From positions 2,584,539-2,648,538 of the forward strand of contig NZ_JAGRRD010000001.1 of NCBI RefSeq assembly GCF_018122735.1: DNA of 64,000 bases, read 5' to 3'. A model generated the notes under the pieces. That model did not search any database and was not told where the DNA came from. It saw only the letters and a list, made by a program, of their open reading frames with translations. Positions within the stretch are counted from its first letter, which is position 1. Each line of letters starts with the position of its first letter. Source of the DNA: Azoarcus sp. L1K30. Its GTDB lineage: Bacteria > Pseudomonadota > Gammaproteobacteria > Burkholderiales > Rhodocyclaceae. Position numbers and translations under genes: made by a program. Of this stretch, positions 9,048 through 18,488 are shown in pieces.

Positions 9048-10325
9048 TCACTCGCCGAATGCGGCAAGCGCCTGCGCAATCTCGGCCTGCTCGACACCCT
9101 CTGCCGCGACTGCATCGCCCCCCACAGCCCCCCCTGCCTTCAGTCCGGCGATGCACTGACCGGCCTCCTTGGGCGACTCGAATGCACGGCTCTGCAGCAG
9201 CAGTCTGCCCTCTGCGCTCACCAGCTTGAAGTAGAAACGCCCGTCGCCCTCGCGGTATTGCTTGAACTGCGGCAGCGCTTGCGCCTTCGCAGCCGTCTTC
9301 GTTCCGGCATGGCTGACGGCATCGAGCCTGCGTAGCCCGACCGCGTGCCTCAACTCGTTGAGGAAGGGGGTCGCGATGGCACGTGCCTTGGCTGCACCCT
9401 CCTGCAGCTTCTGCTCGATCAGTGCGGGACGTGCGATCAGGCTTTCATAGTGATCGCGCATCGGCGCCACCGCGCGCTCGATACGCTCGAACAAGGCCTG
9501 CTTGGCATCCCCCCAGCTGATACCGGCAGCAAACGCGTCGCGCATGGCGGCGGTTTCAGTCGGTGTGGCAAACGCCTGATAAAGCTGAAACAGCGCAGAG
9601 CCTTCGGTCTCCTTGGGTTCGCCGGGTGCGCGCGAATCGGTGACGATGCCCGCTATGGACTTCTTCAGCACCGCAGACGAGGCGAATAGCGGAATCGTAT
9701 TGTCGTAACTCTTGCTCATCTTGCGCCCGTCGAGACCGGGCAATGTCGCCACCGATTCATCGATTGCGGCAGCGGGCAGCACGAAATGCTCGCCATAGAG
9801 ATGGTTGAAGCGGGCGGCGATATCGCGCGCCATCTCGATATGCTGGATCTGGTCGCGCCCCACCGGCACGGAATGCGCCTTGAACATCAGGATGTCGGCG
9901 GCCATCAGCACCGGATACATGAAAAGGCCCATGTTGATGCCCGCATCGGGATCCTCGCCATCGGCCACGTTCTTGTCGACCGCGGCCTTGTAGGCGTGCG
10001 CCCGATTGAGCAAGCCCTTTCCCGCATTGCAGGTCAGCAGCCAGGTCAGCTCCGGAATCTCGGGAATGTCCGACTGGCGATAGAACCATACGCGCTCGGT
10101 GTCCAGCCCGGCGGCGAGCCAGGATGCCGCGATCTCGAGCGTGGAACGCTGCACCCGCTCAGGGTCGGCAGTCTTGATCAGCGCATGATAGTCGGCCAGG
10201 AAATAGAAACTTTCGGCATCGGCCTTGCGACTGGCTTCGATTGCCGGACGAATCGCGCCCGCGTAATTGCCAAGGTGGGGCGTTCCGGAAGTGGTGATCC
10301 CGGTAAGGATGCGGTGTACGGCCAT
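9048..10325 (-). CDS. trpS: Tryptophan--tRNA ligase with C-terminal DUF1508-like extension
   Basis: 425 aa, long for TrpS (about 330-350 aa in many bacteria). ATG 10325 gives MAVHRILTGITTSGTPHLGN, with the class I HIGH-type motif at residues 17-21. KMSKS lies near residue 201 in GLDGRKMSKSYDNTI. The catalytic core ends near residue 345. Beyond it, GDGRFYFKLVSAEGRLLLQS and SPKEAGQCIAGLK (about 362-400) resemble the small YegP/DUF1508 fold. The enzyme charges tRNA-Trp in the cytoplasm. It is divergent from the MFS gene across about 200 bp. The extension may be common in betaproteobacteria; I could not check this. Confidence 0.95.
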   Translation of the reverse strand: MAVHRILTGITTSGTPHLGNYAGAIRPAIEASRKADAESFYFLADYHALIKTADPERVQRSTLEIAASWLAAGLDTERVWFYRQSDIPEIPELTWLLTCNAGKGLLNRAHAYKAAVDKNVADGEDPDAGINMGLFMYPVLMAADILMFKAHSVPVGRDQIQHIEMARDIAARFNHLYGEHFVLPAAAIDESVATLPGLDGRKMSKSYDNTIPLFASSAVLKKSIAGIVTDSRAPGEPKETEGSALFQLYQAFATPTETAAMRDAFAAGISWGDAKQALFERIERAVAPMRDHYESLIARPALIEQKLQEGAAKARAIATPFLNELRHAVGLRRLDAVSHAGTKTAAKAQALPQFKQYREGDGRFYFKLVSAEGRLLLQSRAFESPKEAGQCIAGLKAGGAVGGDAVAAEGVEQAEIAQALAAFGE

Positions 10326-10532
10326 GGTGCTGTCCGGCAGGTGAAAGGCCGGAAGTTTAGCGCATTGCCCCGCCATCCATGGCAATTAGGGATGCCGCCC
10401 GCGGCGCACGGCAGGACGCCCGGCTGGGCGAAAATCGCATTGTGCGCTACAATATTTGCTCAAAATTACTTACTTGCAGTCGTGCTCCTCTCCGGTCACG
10501 AGCATGGAACGGGCCCGCGACTGCAGCCCGCG

Positions 10533-11798
10533 ATGCTTCCACACCTGCTACCCATCGGCTCACTGCTCGTCGGCACCGCGCTCCTGCTGCTCGGCACCGG
10601 TCTGCTCAATACCGTCCTCGCGCTGCGCGGCAGCCTCGAGGGCTATGCCGATGCCACCCTGGGCCTGATCGGATCTGCCTATTTCGTCGGCTTTTTTATC
10701 GGCACCTTCGCCGCACCGCCACTGGTGCGGCGCATGGGACACAATCGGGCCTTTGCCTTTTTTTCCGCGGCGACCGCCGCCTGCGTGCTGCTTCACGCGC
10801 TGATCGTATCGGCGCCGGTGTGGATGCTGCTGCGGGTCGTCACCGGCACGACCCTGGTCGGTCTCTACATGGTGATCGAGAGCTGGCTCAACAGCCAGGC
10901 GCCTGCGGACAGGCGTGGGAAGATCTTCTCGATCTACATGGCGGTCAATCTGGGCGCGCTTGCTGCAGCCCAGCAATTGATCCGGCTTGGCAGCCCCGGC
11001 GACTTCGTCCTGTTTGCGATTGCGGCCATTTTCGTCATCGTGTCCCTGATGCCGGTCACCGCCACCCGCCTGCCGCCGCCGCAACTGGCGCACAGCCCGC
11101 GCCTCGGCCTCGGCAAGCTGTGGAAAGCGGCCCCGGTGGCCTTTGCCGGCGCGGTGCAGTCCGGCCTGGCGATGGGTGCGTTCTGGGGCATGTCGGCTGT
11201 TTACGGCGGGCGTATCGGTCTCGACGAAGCGGGCGTGGCGCAGCTGATCACGGTGTCCATTCTGGGCGGCGCCTTGCTGCAATGGCCGATCGGACACTTC
11301 TCGGATCGCGGCGATCGCCGCCTTGCACTGGCCTGGGTTGCCGCCGGAGCAAGCGCCGCCGCCATCCTGTGGGCAGTACTCGGACAGTTTGGCGACCTGG
11401 TGATGATCGGAGGCTTCCTGTTCGGGGCGGCCGCGTTCGCGATCTACCCGGTCGTCGTCGCCCACCTCATAGACCATCTCGCACACGACGACATCCTGTC
11501 TGGCAGTGCGGCCCTGCTGTTGCTGCACGGCGCCGGTGCCGCGGTCGGCCCGGCGCTGGCCGGCGCCCTGATGGGCTGGATCGGACCGGCAGCACTGCCT
11601 CTGCATTTCATCTTGATGCTGGCGCCGCTGGCGGCGTTCGCATTGTGGAAGTCGGGCCGCAGCAAAGACGAGATCGTCGACGAAGCCGCCCACTTCATGC
11701 CCATGATGCGTACGTCACCGACCGCACTGGAAATGATCACCCCGGACGCCGTCACCGAAGACTACAGTCCAGACAGGGCCCCCCAAACCACCCACTGA
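10533..11798 (+). CDS. MFS transporter
   Basis: 421 aa, about 12 hydrophobic segments. The frame is open for 750 bp upstream, but the first in-frame ATG leading directly into a membrane segment is 10533 (MLPHLLPIGSLLVGTALLLL). It has the MFS loop 2-3 signature (PPLVRRMGHNRAF) and a second-half motif (GHFSDRGDRRLAL). The pattern resembles YcaD-type transporters of unknown substrate. It lies 55 bp upstream of ggpPS, and the leader of that gene has its own Shine-Dalgarno sequence. Whether it imports or exports an osmolyte, as the neighbours hint, is inference only. Confidence 0.8.
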   Translation: MLPHLLPIGSLLVGTALLLLGTGLLNTVLALRGSLEGYADATLGLIGSAYFVGFFIGTFAAPPLVRRMGHNRAFAFFSAATAACVLLHALIVSAPVWMLLRVVTGTTLVGLYMVIESWLNSQAPADRRGKIFSIYMAVNLGALAAAQQLIRLGSPGDFVLFAIAAIFVIVSLMPVTATRLPPPQLAHSPRLGLGKLWKAAPVAFAGAVQSGLAMGAFWGMSAVYGGRIGLDEAGVAQLITVSILGGALLQWPIGHFSDRGDRRLALAWVAAGASAAAILWAVLGQFGDLVMIGGFLFGAAAFAIYPVVVAHLIDHLAHDDILSGSAALLLLHGAGAAVGPALAGALMGWIGPAALPLHFILMLAPLAAFALWKSGRSKDEIVDEAAHFMPMMRTSPTALEMITPDAVTEDYSPDRAPQTTH

Positions 11799-11853
11799 AT
11801 CAGACCAATCTGTCGGCACCCGTGTCGGCGTTCACCCTTAAGGAGAACCGCAC

Positions 11854-14142
11854 ATGTTGCTCGCAACCGATCTCGATGGAACCTTCCTGGCAGGCCATCC
11901 CGAAAACCGCCAGCGTCTCTACCAGCTGATTTCGGCCCATCCCGAGATCAAGCTCGCCTTTGTCACCGGACGCGGCCTCGAAGTAGTGCTCCCGGTGCTG
12001 TCCGACCCCACCATTCCGGTGCCCGACTACATCATCTGCGACGTCGGCGGCACCATCGTCGATGGCCACACGCGGCAGGCGGTTCAACCGCTGCAATCCG
12101 ACATCGATTCGCGCTGGCCGGGCGAACGCGCAGTGGCAGAGGCCATGGCGCGCTTCGACGGTCTCGAACGCCAGGAGGTCCCGCAGCAGCGCCGCTGTTC
12201 CTATTTCTGCGAGCTCAGCGCGGTCACACCCGAGATCGAACGCGTGGCGGCACAACTCGGTTGCGAGGTGCTCTATTCCGCCGAGCGCTACCTCGACATC
12301 CTGCCGCGCGGCGTCAACAAGGGCAGCACGCTGGCGTCCCTGGTGCGGCATCTTGGCCTCAGTCACGACGATGTGCTGGTTGCCGGCGATACGCTCAATG
12401 ACCTGTCGATGTACGAAGCCGGTTTCATCGGCGTATGCGTCGGCGACTCTGAACCCGCCCTGCTCGACGCCACCCGCGACCGGGCGCGCGTGATGCACGC
12501 GCAGCACACGGGCTGTGGCGGAATCCTCGAAGCCCTCGCCCATTTCGGCTTCCTCGGTGCCGGCGGCATCGACGCCGAGGTGAGAGCGATGGACGCGCCG
12601 GGCAAGGCAGATCTGGTCATGGTCTACCATCGCCTGCCTTACGAAGAAGTGTTCGAGAACGGCCAACCCATTCGCCACCGGCCGACCTCGCCGAACGGCA
12701 TCATTCCAACCCTGCTGTCCTTCTTCAACGGGCGCAAGGGCTCGTGGGTGGCGTGGTCTATCCATGATCCGAAATCGGCGATTCCGTTCGAAACCCACAC
12801 CGAAGTCGATCGCGAACGCTACCCCGACCTGCTCGCCGCGCGCGTTGCGCTGACCAAGGACGAAGTCGACACCTTCTACAAGCGCTTCTCCAAGGAAGCC
12901 TTCTGGCCAACGCTGCACACGTTCTGGGAGCGCGCCATCTTCCGCGAGGAGGACTGGGTCGTGTTCATGAAGGTCAATCGCCTGTTCGCCGAGCGCACCG
13001 CATCCGAAGCCGCCGAGGGCGCGGTGGTGTGGATTCACGACTACAACCTGTGGATGGTGCCGGCCTACCTGCGCGAACTCAGGCCAGACCTCAGGATCGC
13101 CTTCTTCCATCACACCTATTTCCCTTCTGCCGACGTGTTCAACGTGTTGCCGTGGCGGCGCGAGATCATCGGCAGCCTGCTGCAATGCGACTATGTGGGC
13201 TTCCATATCCCGCGCCAGGCCGAGAACTTCGTCGACGTGGCGCGCGGCGTCGCCCCGCTCAAGGTGCTCGAGACCAAGGCATGTGCGCCGCGCTACCTGA
13301 CCTATGGCTGCGCAGTCGGTCTCGACGAAGTAACGACGCAGATCGAGGTGCACGGTCGGCGCATCGGGCTCGGTGCACATCCGGTCGGCCTCGACATCGG
13401 CCGCGTGCGGGCGGCACTCGATGCGCCGGAAGCCGCGGCTCGCATGACGGCGCTGCGCCGCGACCTCGCCGGCACCCGCGTCATCCTGTCGGTGGAACGC
13501 CTCGACTACACCAAGGGCACACTGGAAAAACTGATTGCCTTCGAGCGCCTGCTGGAAGAGCACCCGGAGCTGCTGGGCAAGGTCTCACTGCTCGCGGTGT
13601 GCGTGCCGGCCGCCAAGGAGATGACGGTCTATGACGAACTGCAGACCCGAATCGAACAGGCCGTGGGCAAAGTCAATGGACGTTTCGCCCGCGTGGGCTG
13701 GACGCCGGTCCAGTTCTTCTTCCGTCCGCTGCCATTTGAAGAGGTGGTGACGTGGTACGCGATGGCCGACGTCATGTGGATCACGCCGCTGCGCGATGGC
13801 CTCAACCTCGTCGCCAAGGAGTACGTCGCCACGCAGGGCCTCACCGGCGGCCACGGCGTACTGGTGCTGTCGGAATTCGCCGGCGCGGCGGCCGAACTGC
13901 ACGGCGCGGTGCTGACCAATCCGCACGACATCCACGACCTGATCGGCAAGCTCTATTTCGGCATTGCGATGAATCGCGCGGAAGCGGAATCGCGTCTGCG
14001 CGAACTGTTCGATGTCGTGCAGCACAACGACATCCAGCGCTGGGGGCAGGATTTCCTCGATGCCGTCGTCGCGCAGCAAGCCACGCAACCGCTGGCAACC
14101 GACTCGGTACTGCCCGATCAACAGGAACCGGCTGCGGCGTAA
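11854..14142 (+). CDS. ggpPS: Bifunctional glucosylglycerol-phosphate phosphatase/synthase (HAD + GT20 fusion)
   Basis: 762 aa. Residues 1-240 form a HAD phosphatase of the sucrose/trehalose-phosphatase type: catalytic DLDGTF at 6-11 and GDTLNDLSMYEAG near 178. Residues 255-740 form a GT20 synthase with VWIHDYNLWMVP, FFHHTYFP, SVERLDYTKG near 545 and RDGLNLVAKEYVA near 647. A phosphatase domain placed before the synthase is the known layout of GgpPS in Pseudomonas and Azotobacter. There it makes glucosylglycerol from ADP-glucose and glycerol-3-phosphate. Trehalose OtsA/OtsB fusions usually have the opposite order. Start ATG 11854 follows AAGGAGAA. The adjacent mscS gene supports an osmoprotection role. 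Confidence 0.82.
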   Translation: MLLATDLDGTFLAGHPENRQRLYQLISAHPEIKLAFVTGRGLEVVLPVLSDPTIPVPDYIICDVGGTIVDGHTRQAVQPLQSDIDSRWPGERAVAEAMARFDGLERQEVPQQRRCSYFCELSAVTPEIERVAAQLGCEVLYSAERYLDILPRGVNKGSTLASLVRHLGLSHDDVLVAGDTLNDLSMYEAGFIGVCVGDSEPALLDATRDRARVMHAQHTGCGGILEALAHFGFLGAGGIDAEVRAMDAPGKADLVMVYHRLPYEEVFENGQPIRHRPTSPNGIIPTLLSFFNGRKGSWVAWSIHDPKSAIPFETHTEVDRERYPDLLAARVALTKDEVDTFYKRFSKEAFWPTLHTFWERAIFREEDWVVFMKVNRLFAERTASEAAEGAVVWIHDYNLWMVPAYLRELRPDLRIAFFHHTYFPSADVFNVLPWRREIIGSLLQCDYVGFHIPRQAENFVDVARGVAPLKVLETKACAPRYLTYGCAVGLDEVTTQIEVHGRRIGLGAHPVGLDIGRVRAALDAPEAAARMTALRRDLAGTRVILSVERLDYTKGTLEKLIAFERLLEEHPELLGKVSLLAVCVPAAKEMTVYDELQTRIEQAVGKVNGRFARVGWTPVQFFFRPLPFEEVVTWYAMADVMWITPLRDGLNLVAKEYVATQGLTGGHGVLVLSEFAGAAAELHGAVLTNPHDIHDLIGKLYFGIAMNRAEAESRLRELFDVVQHNDIQRWGQDFLDAVVAQQATQPLATDSVLPDQQEPAAA

Positions 14143-14167
14143 TCGCCGGCGAAAACAAGGAGAACGC

Positions 14168-14986
14168 ATGCTTGAACAATTGGCCACACTCGACTGGATG
14201 AAGCAGTACGCCCTGCCCTGGGGCATCAACCTTGCCCTCGCGATCGGCATATTCATCATCGGGCGCTGGGTCGCCCACGCGCTGGTCTCGCTTGCCGGGC
14301 GCCTGCTGACACGCAGTGGGCTGGACGAAATCCTGGTGAACTTCATTCGATCCATCCTGAACGGGGTTCTGCTGCTGGTGGTGGTCGTTGCCGCACTCGA
14401 CCGCCTCGGGGTCGACACGACATCGCTGATCGCCCTCATCGGCGCTGCAGGGCTGGCCATCGGCCTGGCATTGCAGGATTCGCTCAAGAATTTTGCCGCC
14501 GGGGTCATGCTGGTCGTGTTCCGCCCGTTCAAGGCCGGTGACTTCGTCGAGGCTGCCGGCACCCAGGGCGTAGTGGAGCGGATCGGCATCTTCAGTTCCA
14601 CCCTTCGCACGCCCGACAACCGCGAGATCGTCGTTCCCAACGGTGCGATCTACGCCGACGTGATCACCAACTATTCGGCACGCGGCACACGCCGCATCGA
14701 TCTGGTGTTCGGCATCGGCTACGGTGACGATATCCGCAAGGCGCGCAGCGTCATCGAAAGCGTGCTCGCCGCCGAGCCACGCGTGCTCGCCGATCCGCCC
14801 GCATTCATCGGCGTCGCCGAACTCGGCGCCAGCAGCGTGGATCTGCATGTACGGCCCTGGGTCGCCACCGCCGACTATTTTGCGACGATGTGTGATCTCA
14901 AGGAAAAGGTGAAGCTCGCCTTCGACGACGCCGGCATCAGCATTCCCTACCCCCAGATGGACATCCACACCAAACAGGCTGCGTAA
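14168..14986 (+). CDS. mscS: Small-conductance mechanosensitive channel MscS
   Basis: 272 aa, close to E. coli MscS (286 aa). ATG 14168 follows AAGGAGAACGC. Three membrane segments are visible: residues 13-38, about 55-75 and the pore helix. The pore helix reads LIALIGAAGLAIGLALQDSL, with the Gly/Ala pattern that lines the MscS pore. The beta-domain follows (FRPFKAGDFVEAAG, TPDNREIVVPNGAIY). It opens under membrane tension to release solutes on hypo-osmotic shock. It is 25 bp downstream of ggpPS, so solute synthesis and emergency release are probably co-expressed. It converges on the tauE-like gene 15 bp away with no visible terminator. Confidence 0.92.
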   Translation: MLEQLATLDWMKQYALPWGINLALAIGIFIIGRWVAHALVSLAGRLLTRSGLDEILVNFIRSILNGVLLLVVVVAALDRLGVDTTSLIALIGAAGLAIGLALQDSLKNFAAGVMLVVFRPFKAGDFVEAAGTQGVVERIGIFSSTLRTPDNREIVVPNGAIYADVITNYSARGTRRIDLVFGIGYGDDIRKARSVIESVLAAEPRVLADPPAFIGVAELGASSVDLHVRPWVATADYFATMCDLKEKVKLAFDDAGISIPYPQMDIHTKQAA

Positions 14987-15001
14987 GCAGCACCGCGGGT
15001 T

Positions 15002-15814
15002 TCAGCCCGTCATGCCGAGCAACATCTTCAGCGCAAGGACGACCAGTACGCCTGCAAATACGCGCTTCAGACTCTTGACCGAGACCCTGTGGGCAAAACG
15101 CGCGCCCACCGGCGCCATCGCCATGCCCGCAAGCACCAGTCCGGCAAGCGCCGGCAGGTAGATATAGCCTAGGCTGTACTCGGGCAGGCCCGGAACGAGA
15201 CGGCCGTTGATCACATAGCCCACCGAACCGCCCAGTGCGATCGGAAAGCCGATGGCCGCCGCGGTACCGATGGCTCGCTGCATGCGCACGTTGCACCAGG
15301 TCATGTAGGGTACCGAAAGCGCCGCGCCACCAATGGCCACCAGGCTGGACACGGCACCAATACCCAGGCCCACCGTGGACAGTCCGGGCATGCCGGGAAG
15401 ACGATGACTGGCCGGTGGCTTGCGGTCGGCGATCATGTAGGCGGCATTGGCGAGGATGAAGAGGGTGAACATCACGGCCAGGGAACGCGTATCGATAACC
15501 CGCGCCAGCGCGGCACCGGCCAGGGTACCCACGAGGATTCCCGGCGTCATGCGCGCAACTACCCCCCAGTCGACTGCGCCATGCTGATGGTGAGTACGCA
15601 GACTGGCGACCGAGGTGAATAGAATGGTCGCCATCGAAGTGCCCAGCGCCAGATGCATCACCTGCTCATGCGCAAACCCCTGAGCAGTGAACAGCATTGC
15701 CAGTATCGGGACCATCACCGCTCCACCGCCAATGCCCAACAGACCCGCAAAGAAGCCGCTGAATACGCCCAGCAGCGGATACGCAAACAGCCAGATCGTC
15801 ACGCCTTGCTCCAC
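15002..15814 (-). CDS. TauE/SafE family membrane exporter
   Basis: 270 aa, about eight hydrophobic segments. Family repeats are clear: GVFSGFFAGLLGIGGGAVMV at residues 16-35 and its second-half counterpart LGIGAVSSLVAIGGAALSVP. Members export sulfite or sulfonate-derived anions, and many have unknown substrates. The start overlaps the amidase 3' end by 16 bp, so it is the last gene of the dctPQM-amidase operon. It may export an anionic product of that pathway or sulfite; this is inference. It converges with mscS. Confidence 0.88.
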   Translation of the reverse strand: MEQGVTIWLFAYPLLGVFSGFFAGLLGIGGGAVMVPILAMLFTAQGFAHEQVMHLALGTSMATILFTSVASLRTHHQHGAVDWGVVARMTPGILVGTLAGAALARVIDTRSLAVMFTLFILANAAYMIADRKPPASHRLPGMPGLSTVGLGIGAVSSLVAIGGAALSVPYMTWCNVRMQRAIGTAAAIGFPIALGGSVGYVINGRLVPGLPEYSLGYIYLPALAGLVLAGMAMAPVGARFAHRVSVKSLKRVFAGVLVVLALKMLLGMTG

Positions 15815-17196
15815 AACTCGTCAAAACGCCCGGCCCACGGACTCAGCTGCTCATAGCGCTCGGCCAGCGCGAGTAACATTCGGTCCCCCCCCCAGGGGCC
15901 GACAAGCTGGATGCCGATGGGAAGTCCTTCCACACTGGGCAAAGCCGGCAGGCTAAGTGCCGGGTTTCCAGCCGCATTGACCCAGCCCGTAAACACCGCG
16001 TGCCCGCGCGGCCCGACCGTACGGCCGTCAATCGCGGGGGGGTAGGCTTCCGCAGCAGGCCACGGCAGGGCCGCCGCGGTCGGTGTCAACACCGCATCCC
16101 AGCGCGAGAACACTTCATCGACGGCGCGCCGCAAGGCGTCAATCCGCTCCAGCGTTGCCCACAACCGCGGCGCACCAAGAACCGCACCCTGGATGGCCAT
16201 CTCGCGATACTTCGGCGCGGCGCGCTCAAGCAGGTCTGGCTGCAGCGCAAAGAGCGCCGCAAGGCCGATCTGCCCGACCTCGGCCCAAACCGCATTCAGT
16301 GCGCTCAGATCCACCGGCAAGTCACCCTCCTCGACTTCGCAGCCGAGTTCGCGCAGGACATTGGCCGCCGCGACGGTCGCCGTTGCGACTTGTGGGTCCA
16401 CCGGCGCACCATCGAAACGTGAGACATGCAATACCCGGCGCGCTTCCCTGAGGTCGGCCGGCAAAGCGCGGGAGCGGCGATCACGAGGATGCGCGCCGGC
16501 CAGCGCGTCGAACATCATCGCCACGTCCGCGACGCTACGACCGACCGGTCCGACCACCTCGAAATCGAGCAACAGCGACGGCAAGCCATCGGCGCGCGCA
16601 ATGGCACCGATTGACGGCTTGAGTCCGACCAGTCCGGTATGTGACGCCGGACGCCGTATCGAACCGCCGCCATCGGTGCACAGCGCAAGCGGCCCGATAC
16701 CAGCGGCCACGGCAGCCACTGCCCCCCCACTCGATCCGCCCGGCGTAAGCGCTGTACACCACGGGTTCCTGGTGGTGCCGAATACGGCATTGTCGGTGTA
16801 ACCCTCCAGGGTGAATTCGGGCACGTTGGTCTTGCCGAACAGCACCGCCCCCTGAGCGCGCAAGCGCGCGACCGGCAACTCATCGGCCGCCGCCACAGAT
16901 CCCGACATGGCAGCACAGCCCCAGGTTGCGCTCACACCCGCCATCAACAGGTTGTCCTTGATGCTCAAGGGAATGCCATCGAGCGGCCCAAGCGGACACC
17001 CTGCGGCAAAGCGCGCCTGGCTGGCCCTGGCGGCGTCATGCGCAGCCGCATCGAGCGCAATCACCGCATTCAGCTCCGGGTTGCTCACCTTGCAGCGCGC
17101 GAGCACCGACTCAAGCGCGTCCATCGGCGTACAGGTGTCTGCACGATACGCAGCACCCAAATCAATTGCCGAAAGCTGCCATAGTGGTCTGTTCAT
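15799..17196 (-). CDS. Amidase (amidase signature family)
   Basis: 465 aa from ATG 17196, whose A is the last base of the preceding dctM stop (TGATG). The Ser-cisSer-Lys triad is visible. The lysine lies in PLSIKDNLLMAGV near residue 80, and the serines lie in the signature PGGSSGGAVAAVAAGIGPLA with TDGGGSIRRPAS following. Family members hydrolyse linear amides to acid plus ammonia in the cytoplasm. Placement behind a TRAP transporter suggests it processes an imported amide or half-amide. Together with the hydantoinase and the isomerase-like enzyme 8 kb away it could complete a cyclic amide or imide pathway. The substrate is unproven. Confidence 0.88.
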   Translation of the reverse strand: MNRPLWQLSAIDLGAAYRADTCTPMDALESVLARCKVSNPELNAVIALDAAAHDAARASQARFAAGCPLGPLDGIPLSIKDNLLMAGVSATWGCAAMSGSVAAADELPVARLRAQGAVLFGKTNVPEFTLEGYTDNAVFGTTRNPWCTALTPGGSSGGAVAAVAAGIGPLALCTDGGGSIRRPASHTGLVGLKPSIGAIARADGLPSLLLDFEVVGPVGRSVADVAMMFDALAGAHPRDRRSRALPADLREARRVLHVSRFDGAPVDPQVATATVAAANVLRELGCEVEEGDLPVDLSALNAVWAEVGQIGLAALFALQPDLLERAAPKYREMAIQGAVLGAPRLWATLERIDALRRAVDEVFSRWDAVLTPTAAALPWPAAEAYPPAIDGRTVGPRGHAVFTGWVNAAGNPALSLPALPSVEGLPIGIQLVGPWGGDRMLLALAERYEQLSPWAGRFDELWSKA

Positions 17197-18488
17197 CACA
17201 TTTTTCCGGGAAGCCACAGCACCAGGCGGGGAGCGGCGATCAGTAACAAGGTGAAGACAAGCATGATGGCGACGTAGGGCAGTGCGCCACGAATGACATC
17301 GCTCATGTTGCCTCGGTCGGGCCGAATCCCGTGAACCACGAAGAGATTCATGCCCACTGGTGGCGTAATGAGGCCCAGTTCGCACATCAGCACGATGAAT
17401 ATGCCGAACCACACCGGATCGATACCGAGCGCCACCGCCATCGGAAATGTCACCGGAATCGTTGCCACCTGCATCGACAACACATCCATGAACATGCCGA
17501 GAACGAGGTAAAACACGACCAGCACCAACAGGAAGGCCGTGGGCGACAATCCAAGCGAGCTCACCCAGGTCGACATCGCCTCGGCAACGCCGGTAAGGCT
17601 GATGGTCAGATTCAGGATGAAGGCCGACGTGATGATCAGGAGAATCATCCCCGACACACGGCCAGTCTGAATGAAGCAGGTGCGCAGGATCGGCCAGTCG
17701 AGACGCCCGGCGCGAGCGGCAAAGCCGAGCGCCACGACCACGCCCAGTGCAGCCGACTCCGTCGTCGTTGCCACACCGGAGTAGATACTCCCCATCACCA
17801 CACCGAATACCACCACGGGCGGAACCAGATCGAGCAAGGCACGCAGGCGCACACCCAGTGACGGTGAGACTTCGCGAGTGGCGCCACCGGAGGCCAGACT
17901 CGACACCATGATGAAAGCCATGAAAAACACGGTGAGCAGGACGCCCGGCACGATACCTGCAACGAAGAGCTGACCGATCGAGGTGCTTGTGAGCGAACCG
18001 TACACAATGAGATTCACGCTGGGCGGAATCAGGATACCCAAGGTGCCTCCAGCCGCCAGCGTACCGAGCGACTGCCGCATCGGATAGCCTCGTGCCGACA
18101 GCGATGGCAGCGCCACCGTACCCACCGTGGCGGCGGTCGCTACCGATGAGCCCGAGGTGGCGGCGAACAATGCACAAGTCCCGATGTTGGTGTGCAGCAA
18201 TCCACCAGGGAGGCGCCCCATCCAGGCGGCCAGCGCTCGATACATGCGATCGGCAATGCCGGCGCGTAGCAGCAACTCGCCGAGCAGCACGAACAGGGGA
18301 ATCGACGTCAGCAGGCTATCGTTCTGGACGCCCCAGACGACGGGTGAAATCGATTCCAGAAAGGGCGCGCCGTAGGCGAGCACGCCGCCCACCACACCCA
18401 CCGCACTCATTGCCACCGCGATCGGAAGCCCGGCCAACATCATGGCGATCATCGCCAAAAACGCGATCACCACATACGTCACGCTCAT
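17196..18488 (-). CDS. TRAP transporter large permease (DctM-type), first system
   Basis: 430 aa, about 12 membrane segments. Typical DctM sequences are seen: AGLPIAVAMSAVGVVGGVLA at the N-terminus, ATSGSSVATAATVGTVALPS near residue 107, GTLGILIPPSVNLIVYGSLT and a C-terminal LITPPVGMNLFVVHGI. This subunit carries the sodium-driven transport path. It overlaps the dctQ stop by 4 bp and the amidase start by 1 bp, so the operon is tightly coupled. It differs clearly from the second DctM at 22917, so the two systems are not a recent duplication. The ligand is set by the binding protein at 19082. Confidence 0.92.
   Translation of the reverse strand: MSVTYVVIAFLAMIAMMLAGLPIAVAMSAVGVVGGVLAYGAPFLESISPVVWGVQNDSLLTSIPLFVLLGELLLRAGIADRMYRALAAWMGRLPGGLLHTNIGTCALFAATSGSSVATAATVGTVALPSLSARGYPMRQSLGTLAAGGTLGILIPPSVNLIVYGSLTSTSIGQLFVAGIVPGVLLTVFFMAFIMVSSLASGGATREVSPSLGVRLRALLDLVPPVVVFGVVMGSIYSGVATTTESAALGVVVALGFAARAGRLDWPILRTCFIQTGRVSGMILLIITSAFILNLTISLTGVAEAMSTWVSSLGLSPTAFLLVLVVFYLVLGMFMDVLSMQVATIPVTFPMAVALGIDPVWFGIFIVLMCELGLITPPVGMNLFVVHGIRPDRGNMSDVIRGALPYVAIMLVFTLLLIAAPRLVLWLPGKM

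Noticed and set aside
11800..13563. Long minus-strand open frame (about 587 codons) opposite ggpPS
   Set aside because: It lacks any recognisable motif, is rich in Arg, His and Gly as expected for an antisense shadow in GC-rich DNA, and lies wholly opposite a gene with strong family motifs.
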